The notes under the pieces are model-generated. The model had not been told where the DNA came from. It saw only the letters and a program-made list of their open reading frames with translations, and searched no databases. A DNA stretch of 64,000 nucleotides, from assembly GCA_964057225.1 (NCBI GenBank), contig OZ059896.1:23432501-23496500 (forward strand). Direction: 5' to 3'. Position numbers and translations under genes: made by a program. This document shows positions 50,866 through 61,875 of this stretch, one piece after another; position 1 is the stretch's first letter; every line of letters begins with the position of its first letter. This stretch comes from Auanema rhodensis. Taxonomy: Eukaryota; Nematoda; Chromadorea; Rhabditida; Rhabditidae.

Positions 50866-52273
50866 AATTTACGTGAACTTTAATTTATGCTAATTAAATG
50901 TACACGTGATGTGCACTTGGTATGTAACTCGGTTCACGTGAAAGATAAAGAGATGCGGTTTTCAAAATTAGATTCCACATGTCCATATTAGTCTAAAAAC
51001 AAATTTTTATTGATATTGGTTCATGGTAACCATGACTTTGAAATTTACGTGAACTTTAATTTATGCTAATTAAATGTACACGTGATGTGCACTTGGTATG
51101 TAACTCGCTTCACGTGAAAGATAAAGAGATGCGGTTTTCAAAATTAGATTCCCCATGTCCATATTAGTCTAAAAACAAATTTTTATTGATATTGGTTCAT
51201 GGTAACCATGACTTTGAAATTTACGTGAACTTTAATTTATGCTAATTAAGTGTACACGTGATGTGCACTTGGTATGTAACTCGCTTCACGTGAAAGATAA
51301 AGAGATGCGGTTTTCAAAATTAGATTCCCCATGTCCATATTAGTCTAAAAACAAATTTTTATTGATATTGGTGCATGGTAACCATGACTTTGAAATTTAC
51401 GTGAACTTTAATTTATGCTAATTAAATGTACACGTGATGTGCACTTGGTATGTAACTCGCTTCACGTGAAAGATAAAGAGATGCGGTTTTCAAAATTAGA
51501 TTCCCCATGTCCATATTAGTCTAAAAACAAATTTTTATTGATATTGGTTCATGGTAACCATGACTTTGAAATTTACGTGAACTTTAATTTATGCTAATTA
51601 AATGTACACGTGATGTGCACTTGGTATGTAACTCGCTTCACGTGAAAGATAAAGAGATGCGGTTTTTAAAATTAGATTCCCCATGTCCATATTAGTCTAA
51701 AAACAAATTTTTATTGATATTGCTTCATGGTAACCATGACTTTGAAATTTACGTGAACTTTAATTTATGCTAATTAAATGTACACGTGATGTGCACTTGG
51801 TATGTAACTCGCTTCACGTGAAAGATAAAGAGATGCGGTTTTCAAAATTAGATTCCCCATGTCCATATTAGTCTAAAAACAAATTTTTATTGATATTGGT
51901 TCATGGTAACCATGACTTTGAAATTTACGTGAACTTTAATTTATGCTAATTAAATGTACACGTGATGTGCACTTGGTATGTAACTCGCTTCACGTGAAAG
52001 ATAAAGAGATGCGGTTTTCAAAATTAGATTCCCCACGTCCATATTAGTCTAAAAACAAATTTTTATTGATATTGGTTCATGGTAACCATGACTTTGAAAT
52101 TTACGTGAACTTTAATTTATGCTAATTAAGTGTACACGTGATGTGCACTTGGTATGTAACTCGCTTCACGTGAAAGATAAAGAGATGCGGTTTTCAAAAT
52201 TAGATTCCCCATGTCCATATTAGTCTAAAAACAAATTTTTATTGATATTGCTTCATGGTAACCATGACTTTGA
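50866..52273. repeat. Degenerate 8-monomer unit
   Basis: Starts with c67g/c112a and ends with t115c and a33g/g154c like the 9-monomer unit. It lacks the c70t and a2t/g93a/c98g monomers and has plain copies in their places. One monomer combines a33g with t156g (51,250 and 51,373). It may be an older diverged unit or a product of unequal exchange. Confidence 0.75.
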
Positions 52274-53857
52274 AATTTACGTGAACTTTAATTTATGCTA
52301 ATTAAATGTACACGTGATGTGCACTTGGTATGTAACTCGGTTCACGTGAAAGATAAAGAGATGCGGTTTTCAAAATTAGATTCCACATGTCCATATTAGT
52401 CTAAAAACAAATTTTTATTGATATTGGTTCATGGTAACCATGACTTTGAAATTTACGTGAACTTTAATTTATGCTAATTAAATGTACACGTGATGTGCAC
52501 TTGGTATGTAACTCGCTTCACGTGAAAGATAAAGAGATGCGGTTTTCAAAATTAGATTCCCCATGTCCATATTAGTCTAAAAACAAATTTTTATTGATAT
52601 TGGTGCATGGTAACCATGACTTTGAAATTTACGTGAACTTTAATTTATGCTAATTAAATGTACACGTGATGTGCACTTGGTATGTAACTCGCTTTACGTG
52701 AAAGATAAAGAGATGCGGTTTTCAAAATTAGATTCCCCATGTCCATATTAGTCTAAAAACAAATTTTTATTGATATTGGTGCATGGTAACCATGACTTTG
52801 AAATTTACGTGAACTTTAATTTATGCTAATTAAATGTACACGTGATGTGCACTTGGTATGTAACTCGCTTCACGTGAAAGATAAAGAGATGCGGTTTTTA
52901 AAATTAGATTCCCCATGTCCATATTAGTCTAAAAACAAATTTTTATTGATATTGGTGCATGGTAACCATGACTTTGAAATTTACGTGAACTTTAATTTAT
53001 GCTAATTAAATGTACACGTGATGTGCACTTGGTATGTAACTCGCTTCACGTGAAAGATAAAGAGATGCGGTTCTCAAAATTAGATTCCCCATGTCCATAT
53101 TAGTCTAAAAACAAATTTTTATTGATATTGGTGCATGGTAACCATGACTTTGAATTTTACGTGAACTTTAATTTATGCTAATTAAATGTACACGTGATGT
53201 GCACTTGGTATGTAACTCGCTTCACGTGAAAGATAAAGAGATGCGATTTTGAAAATTAGATTCCCCATGTCCATATTAGTCTAAAAACAAATTTTTATTG
53301 ATATTGGTTCATGGTAACCATGACTTTGAAATTTACGTGAACTTTAATTTATGCTAATTAAATGTACACGTGATGTGCACTTGGTATGTAACTCGCTTCA
53401 CGTGAAAGATAAAGAGATGCGGTTTTCAAAATTAGATTCCCCATGTCCATATTAGTCTAAAAACAAATTTTTATTGATATTGGTGCGTGGTAACCATGAC
53501 TTTGAAATTTACGTGAACTTTAATTTATGCTAATTAAATGTACACGTGATGTGCACTTGGTATGTAACTCGCTTCACGTGAAAGATAAAGAGATGCGGTT
53601 TTCAAAATTAGATTCCCCACGTCCATATTAGTCTAAAAACAAATTTTTATTGATATTGGTTCATGGTAACCATGACTTTGAAATTTACGTGAACTTTAAT
53701 TTATGCTAATTAAGTGTACACGTGATGTGCACTTGGTATGTAACTCGCTTCACGTGAAAGATAAAGAGATGCGGTTTTCAAAATTAGATTCCCCATGTCC
53801 ATATTAGTCTAAAAACAAATTTTTATTGATATTGCTTCATGGTAACCATGACTTTGA
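52274..53857. repeat. 9-monomer higher-order unit, copy 3
   Basis: Matches copy 1 except that the fourth monomer has t156g in place of g154c (52,955-52,957) and the fifth has t97 to c at 53,073. Start marker c67g is at 52,340. Confidence 0.87.
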
Positions 53858-54561
53858 AATTTACGTGAACTTTAATTTATGCTAATTAAGTGTACACGTG
53901 ATGTGCACTTGGTATGTAACTCGCTTCACGTGAAAGATAAAGAGATGCGGTTTTCAAAATTAGATTCCCCATGTCCATATTAGTCTAAAAACAAATTTTT
54001 ATTGATATTGGTTCATGGTAACCATGACTTTGAAATTTACGTGAACTTTAATTTATGCTAATTAAGTGTACACGTGATGTGCACTTGGTATGTAACTCGC
54101 TTCACGTGAAAGATAAAGAGATGCGGTTTTCAAAATTAGATTCCCCACGTCCATATTAGTCTAAAAACAAATTTTTATTGATATTGGTTCATGGTAACCA
54201 TGACTTTGAAATTTACGTGAACTTTAATTTATGCTAATTAAGTGTACACGTGATGTGCACTTGGTATGTAACTCGCTTCACGTGAAAGATAAAGAGATGC
54301 GGTTTTCAAAATTAGATTCCCCATGTCCATATTAGTCTAAAAACAAATTTTTATTGATATTGGTGCGTGGTAACCATGACTTTGAAATTTACGTGAACTT
54401 TAATTTATGCTAATTAAGTGTACACGTGATGTGCACTTGGTATGTAACTCGCTTCACGTGAAAGATAAAGAGATGCGGTTTTCAAAATTAGATTCCCCAT
54501 GTCCATATTAGTCTAAAAACAAATTTTTATTGATATTGCTTCATGGTAACCATGACTTTGA
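53858..54561. repeat. 4-monomer insert, copy 2
   Basis: Identical to 48,578-49,281 as far as I can see, at the 5,280-bp offset; all four monomers carry a33 to g. Confidence 0.8.
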
Positions 54562-56145
54562 AATTTACGTGAACTTTAATTTATGCTAATTAAATGTACA
54601 CGTGATGTGCACTTGGTATGTAACTCGGTTCACGTGAAAGATAAAGAGATGCGGTTTTCAAAATTAGATTCCACATGTCCATATTAGTCTAAAAACAAAT
54701 TTTTATTGATATTGGTTCATGGTAACCATGACTTTGAAATTTACGTGAACTTTAATTTATGCTAATTAAATGTACACGTGATGTGCACTTGGTATGTAAC
54801 TCGCTTCACGTGAAAGATAAAGAGATGCGGTTTTCAAAATTAGATTCCCCATGTCCATATTAGTCTAAAAACAAATTTTTATTGATATTGGTGCATGGTA
54901 ACCATGACTTTGAAATTTACGTGAACTTTAATTTATGCTAATTAAATGTACACGTGATGTGCACTTGGTATGTAACTCGCTTTACGTGAAAGATAAAGAG
55001 ATGCGGTTTTCAAAATTAGATTCCCCATGTCCATATTAGTCTAAAAACAAATTTTTATTGATATTGGTGCATGGTAACCATGACTTTGAAATTTACGTGA
55101 ACTTTAATTTATGCTAATTAAATGTACACGTGATGTGCACTTGGTATGTAACTCGCTTCACGTGAAAGATAAAGAGATGCGGTTTTTAAAATTAGATTCC
55201 CCATGTCCATATTAGTCTAAAAACAAATTTTTATTGATATTGCTTCATGGTAACCATGACTTTGAAATTTACGTGAACTTTAATTTATGCTAATTAAATG
55301 TACACGTGATGTGCACTTGGTATGTAACTCGCTTCACGTGAAAGATAAAGAGATGCGGTTTTCAAAATTAGATTCCCCATGTCCATATTAGTCTAAAAAC
55401 AAATTTTTATTGATATTGGTGCATGGTAACCATGACTTTGAATTTTACGTGAACTTTAATTTATGCTAATTAAATGTACACGTGATGTGCACTTGGTATG
55501 TAACTCGCTTCACGTGAAAGATAAAGAGATGCGATTTTGAAAATTAGATTCCCCATGTCCATATTAGTCTAAAAACAAATTTTTATTGATATTGGTTCAT
55601 GGTAACCATGACTTTGAAATTTACGTGAACTTTAATTTATGCTAATTAAATGTACACGTGATGTGCACTTGGTATGTAACTCGCTTCACGTGAAAGATAA
55701 AGAGATGCGGTTTTCAAAATTAGATTCCCCATGTCCATATTAGTCTAAAAACAAATTTTTATTGATATTGGTGCGTGGTAACCATGACTTTGAAATTTAC
55801 GTGAACTTTAATTTATGCTAATTAAATGTACACGTGATGTGCACTTGGTATGTAACTCGCTTCACGTGAAAGATAAAGAGATGCGGTTTTCAAAATTAGA
55901 TTCCCCACGTCCATATTAGTCTAAAAACAAATTTTTATTGATATTGGTTCATGGTAACCATGACTTTGAAATTTACGTGAACTTTAATTTATGCTAATTA
56001 AGTGTACACGTGATGTGCACTTGGTATGTAACTCGCTTCACGTGAAAGATAAAGAGATGCGGTTTTCAAAATTAGATTCCCCATGTCCATATTAGTCTAA
56101 AAACAAATTTTTATTGATATTGCTTCATGGTAACCATGACTTTGA
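54562..56145. repeat. 9-monomer higher-order unit, copy 4
   Basis: Identical to 49,282-50,865 by eye. Start marker c67g is at 54,628; a further start marker at 56,212 begins a partial unit that loses the pattern after three monomers. Confidence 0.87.
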
Positions 56146-56947
56146 AATTTACGTGAACTTTAATTTATGCTAATTAAATGTACACGTGATGTGCACTTGG
56201 TATGTAACTCGGTTCACGTGAAAGATAAAGAGATGCGGTTTTCAAAATTAGATTCCACATGTCCATATTAGTCTAAAAACAAATTTTTATTGATATTGGT
56301 TCATGGTAACCATGACTTTGAAATTTACGTGAACTTTAATTTATGCTAATTAAATGTACACGTGATGTGCACTTGGTATGTAACTCGCTTCACGTGAAAG
56401 ATAAAGAGATGCGGTTTTCAAAATTAGATTCCCCATGTCCATATTAGTCTAAAAACAAATTTTTATTGATATTGGTGCATGGTAACCATGACTTTGAAAT
56501 TTACGTGAACTTTAATTTATGCTAATTAAATGTACACGTGATGTGCACTTGGTATGTAACTCGCTTTACGTGAAAGATAAAGAGATGCGGTTTTCAAAAT
56601 TAGATTCCCCATGTCCATATTAGTCTAAAAACAAATTTTTATTGATATTGGTGCATGGTAACCATGACTTTGAAATTTACGTGAACTTTAATTTATGCTA
56701 ATTAAATGTACACGTGATGTGCTCTTGGTATGTAACTCGCTTCACGTGAAAGATAAAGAGATGCGGTTTGCAAAATTAGATTCCCCATGTCCATATTAGT
56801 CTAAAAACAAATTTTTATTGATATTGGTTCATGGTAACCATGACTTTGAAATTTACGTGAACTTTAATTTATGCTAATTAAATGTACACGTGATGTGCAC
56901 TTGGTATGTAACTCGCTTCACGTGAAAGATAAAGAGATGCGGTTTTT

Positions 56948-59072
56948 AAAATTAGATTCCCCATGTCCATATTAGTCTAAAAACAAATTTTTATTGATAT
57001 TGCTTCATGGTAACCATGACTTTGAAATTTACGTGAACTTTAATTTATGCTAATTAAATGTACACGTGATGTGCACTTGGTATGTAACTCGCTTCACGTG
57101 AAAGATAAAGAGATGCGGTTTTCAAAATTAGATTCCCCATGTCCATATTAGTCTAAAAACAAATTTTTATTGATATTGGTTCATGGTAACCATGACTTTG
57201 AAATTTACGTGAACTTTAATTTATGCTAATTAAATGTACACGTGATGTGCACTTGGTATGTAACTCGCTTCACGTGAAAGATAAAGAGATGCGGTTCTCA
57301 AAATTAGATTCCCCATGTCCATATTAGTCTAAAAACAAATTTTTATTGATATTGGTGCATGGTAACCATGACTTTGAAATTTACGTGAACTTTAATTTAT
57401 GCTAATTAAATGTACACGTGATGTGCACTTGGTATGTAACTCGCTTCACGTGAAAGATAAAGAGATGCGGTTCTCAAAATTAGATTCCCCATGTCCATAT
57501 TAGTCTAAAAACAAATTTTTATTGATATTGGTGCATGGTAACCATGACTTTGAAATTTACGTGAACTTTAATTTATGCTAATTAAATGTACACGTGATGT
57601 GCACTTGGTATGTAACTCGCTTCACGTGAAAGATAAAGAGATGCGGTTTTCAAAATTAGATTCCCCATGTCCATATTAGTCTAAAAACAAATTTTTATTG
57701 ATATTGGTTCATGGTAACCATGACTTTGAAATTTACGTGAACTTTAATTTATGCTAATTAAATGTACACGTGATGTGCACTTGGTATGTAACTCGCTTCA
57801 CGTGAAAGATAAAGAGATGCGGTTTTCAAAATTAGATTCCCCATGTCCATATTAGTCTAAAAACAAATTTTTATTGATATTGGTGCATGGTAACCATGAC
57901 TTTGAAATTTACGTGAACTTTAATTTATGCTAATTAAATGTACACGTGATGTGCACTTGGTATGTAACTCGCTTCACGTGAAAGATAAAGAGATGCGGTT
58001 TTCAAAATTAGATTCCCCATGTCCATATTAGTCTAAAAACAAATTTTTATTGATATTGGTTCATGGTAACCATGACTTTGAAATTTACGTGAACTTTAAT
58101 TTATGCTAATTAAATGTACACGTGATGTGCACTTGGTATGTAACTCGCTTCACGTGAAAGATAAAGAGATGCGGTTTTCAAAATTAGATTCCCCATGTCC
58201 ATATTAGTCTAAAAACAAATTTTTATTGATATTGGTGCATGGTAACCATGACTTTGAATTTTACGTGAACTTTAATTTATGCTAATTAAATGTACACGTG
58301 ATGTGCACTTGGTATGTAACTCGCTTCACGTGAAAGATAAAGAGATGCGATTTTCAAAATTAGATTCCCCATGTCCATATTAGTCTAAAAACGAATTTTT
58401 ATTGATATTGGTTCATGGTAACCATGACTTTGAAATTTACGTGAACTTTAATTTATGCTAATTAAATGTACACGTGATGTGCACTTGGTATGTAACTCGC
58501 TTCACGTGAAAGATAAAGAGATGCGGTTTTTAAAATTAGATTCCCCATGTCCATATTAGTCTAAAAACAAATTTTTATTGATATTGCTTCATGGTAACCA
58601 TGACTTTGAAATTTACGTGAACTTTAATTTATGCTAATTAAATGTACACGTGATGTGCACTTGGTATGTAACTCGCTTCACGTGAAAGATAAAGAGATGC
58701 GGTTTTCAAAATTAGATTCCCCATGTCCATATTAGTCTAAAAACAAATTTTTATTGATATTGGTTCATGGTAACCATGACTTTGAAATTTACGTGAACTT
58801 TAATTTATGCTAATTAAATGTACACGTGATGTGCACTTGGTATGTAACTCGCTTCACGTGAAAGATAAAGAGATGCGGTTTTCAAAATTAGATTCCCCAT
58901 GTCCATATTAGTCTAAAAACAAATTTTTATTGATATTGGTTCATGGTAACCATGACTTTGAAATTTACGTGAACTTTAATTTATGCTAATTAAATGTACA
59001 CGTGATGTGCACTTGGTATGTAACTCGCTTCACGTGAAAGATAAAGAGATGCCGTTTTCAAAATTAGATTCC
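56948..59072. repeat. 28-monomer-offset duplication, copy 1 (partner 61,876-64,000)
   Basis: At an offset of 4,928 bp (28 x 176) every variant I checked is shared: two t97 to c copies (57,297 and 57,473), the run of t156g and plain monomers, a2t/g93a/a136g near 58,257-58,393, c98t with g154c, and g92 to c at 59,053, matching 63,981. I saw no difference over 2,125 bp. The left edge lies between 56,947, where c98 to t is not shared, and 57,003. Confidence 0.88.
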
Positions 59073-59137
59073 CCATGTCCATATTAGTCTAAAAACAAAT
59101 TTTTATTGATATTGGTTCATGGTAACCATGACTTTGA

Positions 59138-59756
59138 AATTTACGTGAACTTTAATTTATGCTAATTAAATGTACACGTGATGTGCACTTGGTATGTAAC
59201 TCGCTTCACGTGAAAGATAAAGAGATGCGGTTTTCAAAATTAGATTCCCCATGTCCATATTAGTCTAAAAACAAATTTTTATTGATATTGCTTCATGGTA
59301 ACCATGACTTTGAAATTTACGTGAACTTTAATTTATGCTGATTAAATGTACACGTGATGTGCACTTGGTATGTAACTCGCTTCACGTGAAAGATAAAGAG
59401 ATGCGGTTTTCAAAATTAGATTCCCCATGTCCATATTAGTCTAAAAACAAATTTTTATTGATATTGGTTCATGGTAACCATGACTTTGAAATTTACGTGA
59501 ACTTTAATTTATGCTAATTAAATGTACACGTGATGTGCACTTGGTATGTAACTCGCTTCACGTGAAAGATAAAGAGATGCGGTTTTCAAAATTAGATTCC
59601 CCATGTCCATATTAGTCTAAAAACAAATTTTTATTGATATTGGTGCATGGTAACCATAACTTTGAAATTTACGTGAACTTTAATTTATGCTAATTAAATG
59701 TACACGTGATGTGCACTTGGTATGTAACTCGCTTCACGTGAAAGATAAAGAGATGC
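59138..59756. repeat. Block copied at 60,898-61,516 (offset 1,760 bp)
   Basis: Three ordered monomers are shared: g154c; a27 to g (59,340 and 61,100); and t156g with g169 to a (59,658 and 61,418). The match ends at 59,757, where g93 to a is private to the first copy. An a27 to g monomer without the others is at 60,722-60,897. Confidence 0.75.
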
Positions 59757-61875
59757 GATTTTCAAAATTAGATTCCCCATGTCCATATTAGTCTAAAAAC
59801 GAATTTTTATTGATATTGGTTCATGGTAACCATGACTTTGAAATTTACGTGAACTTTAATTTATGCTAATTAAATGTACACGTGATGTGCACTTGGTATG
59901 TAACTCGCTTCACGTGAAAGATAAAGAGATGCAGTTTTTAAAATTAGATTCCCCATGTCCATATTAGTCTAAAAACAAATTTTTATTGATATTGCTTCAT
60001 GGTAACCATGACTTTGAAATTTACGTGAACTTTAATTTATGCTAATTAAATGTACACGTGATGTGCACTTGGTATGTAACTCGCTTCACGTGAAAGATAA
60101 AGAGATGCGGTTTTCAAAATTAGATTCCCCATGTCCATATTAGTCTAAAAACAAATTTTTATTGATATTGGTTCATGGTAACCATGACTTTGAAATTTAC
60201 GTGAACTTTAATTTATGCTAATTAAATGTACACGTGATGTGCACTTGGTATGTAACTCGCTTCACGTGAAAGATAAAGAGATGCGGTTTTCAAAATTAGA
60301 TTCCCCATGTCCATATTAGTCTAAAAACAAATTTTTATTGATATTGCTTCATGGTAACCATGACTTTGAAATTTACGTGAACTTTAATTTATGCTAATTA
60401 AATGTACACGTGATGTGCACTTGGTATGTAACTCGCTTCACGTGAAAGATAAAGAGATGCGGTTTTCAAAATTAGATTCCCCATGTCCATATTAGTCTAA
60501 AAACAAATTTTTATTGATATTGGTTCATGGTAACCATGACTTTGAAATTTACGTGAACTTTAATTTATGCTAATTAAATGTACACGTGATGTGCACTTGG
60601 TATATAACTCGCTTCACGTGAAAGATAAAGAGATGCGGTTTTTAAAATTAGATTCCCCATGTCCATATTAGTCTAAAAACAAATTTTTATTGATATTGCT
60701 TTATGGTAACCATGACTTTGAAATTTACGTGAACTTTAATTTATGCTGATTAAATGTACACGTGATGTGCACTTGGTATGTAACTCGCTTCACGTGAAAG
60801 ATAAAGAGATGCGGTTTTCAAAATTAGATTCCCCATGTCCATATTAGTCTAAAAACAAATTTTTATTGATATTGGTTCATGGTAACCATGACTTTGAAAT
60901 TTACGTGAACTTTAATTTATGCTAATTAAATGTACACGTGATGTGCACTTGGTATGTAACTCGCTTCACGTGAAAGATAAAGAGATGCGGTTTTCAAAAT
61001 TAGATTCCCCATGTCCATATTAGTCTAAAAACAAATTTTTATTGATATTGCTTCATGGTAACCATGACTTTGAAATTTACGTGAACTTTAATTTATGCTG
61101 ATTAAATGTACACGTGATGTGCACTTGGTATGTAACTCGCTTCACGTGAAAGATAAAGAGATGCGGTTTTCAAAATTAGATTCCCCATGTCCATATTAGT
61201 CTAAAAACAAATTTTTATTGATATTGGTTCATGGTAACCATGACTTTGAAATTTACGTGAACTTTAATTTATGCTAATTAAATGTACACGTGATGTGCAC
61301 TTGGTATGTAACTCGCTTCACGTGAAAGATAAAGAGATGCGGTTTTCAAAATTAGATTCCCCATGTCCATATTAGTCTAAAAACAAATTTTTATTGATAT
61401 TGGTGCATGGTAACCATAACTTTGAAATTTACGTGAACTTTAATTTATGCTAATTAAATGTACACGTGATGTGCACTTGGTATGTAACTCGCTTCACGTG
61501 AAAGATAAAGAGATGCGGTTTTCAAAATTAGATTCCCCATGTCCATATTAGTCTAAAAACAAATTTTTATTGATATTGGTTCATGGTAACCATGACTTTG
61601 AAATTTACGTGAACTTTAATTTATGCTAATTAAATGTACACGTGATGTGCACTTGGTATGTAACTCGCTTCACGTGAAAGATAAAGAGATGCGGTTTTCA
61701 AAATTAGATTCCCCATGTCCATATTAGTCTAAAAACAAATTTTTATTGATATTGGTGCATGGTAACCATGACTTTGAAATTTACGTGAACTTTAATTTAT
61801 GCTAATTAAATGTACACGTGATGTGCACTTGGTATGTAACTCGCTTCACGTGAAAGATAAAGAGATGCGGTTTTC

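Larger units (their letters stand above)
46624..51196. repeat. 30-monomer duplication, copy 1 (partner 51,904-56,476)
   Basis: Line-by-line comparison at an offset of 5,280 bp (30 x 176) shows four differences over 4,573 bp: 46,850/52,130; 47,675/52,955; 47,677/52,957; and 47,793/53,073. The part from 47,794 to 51,196 (3,403 bp) is identical to 53,074-56,476. Matching fails on the left at 46,621-46,623 and on the right at 51,197. The block contains two 9-monomer units, a 4-monomer insert and most of a degenerate 8-monomer unit. Confidence 0.92.
51904..56476. repeat. 30-monomer duplication, copy 2
   Basis: Partner of 46,624-51,196 at 5,280 bp. Copy 1 and copy 2 are immediate neighbours in period terms, so this is a tandem event of a block near 5.3 kb. 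About 99.9% identity places it among the youngest events in the window. Beyond 56,476 similarity continues with scattered differences, such as a50 to t near 56,723 and t97 to g at 56,770. Confidence 0.92.
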
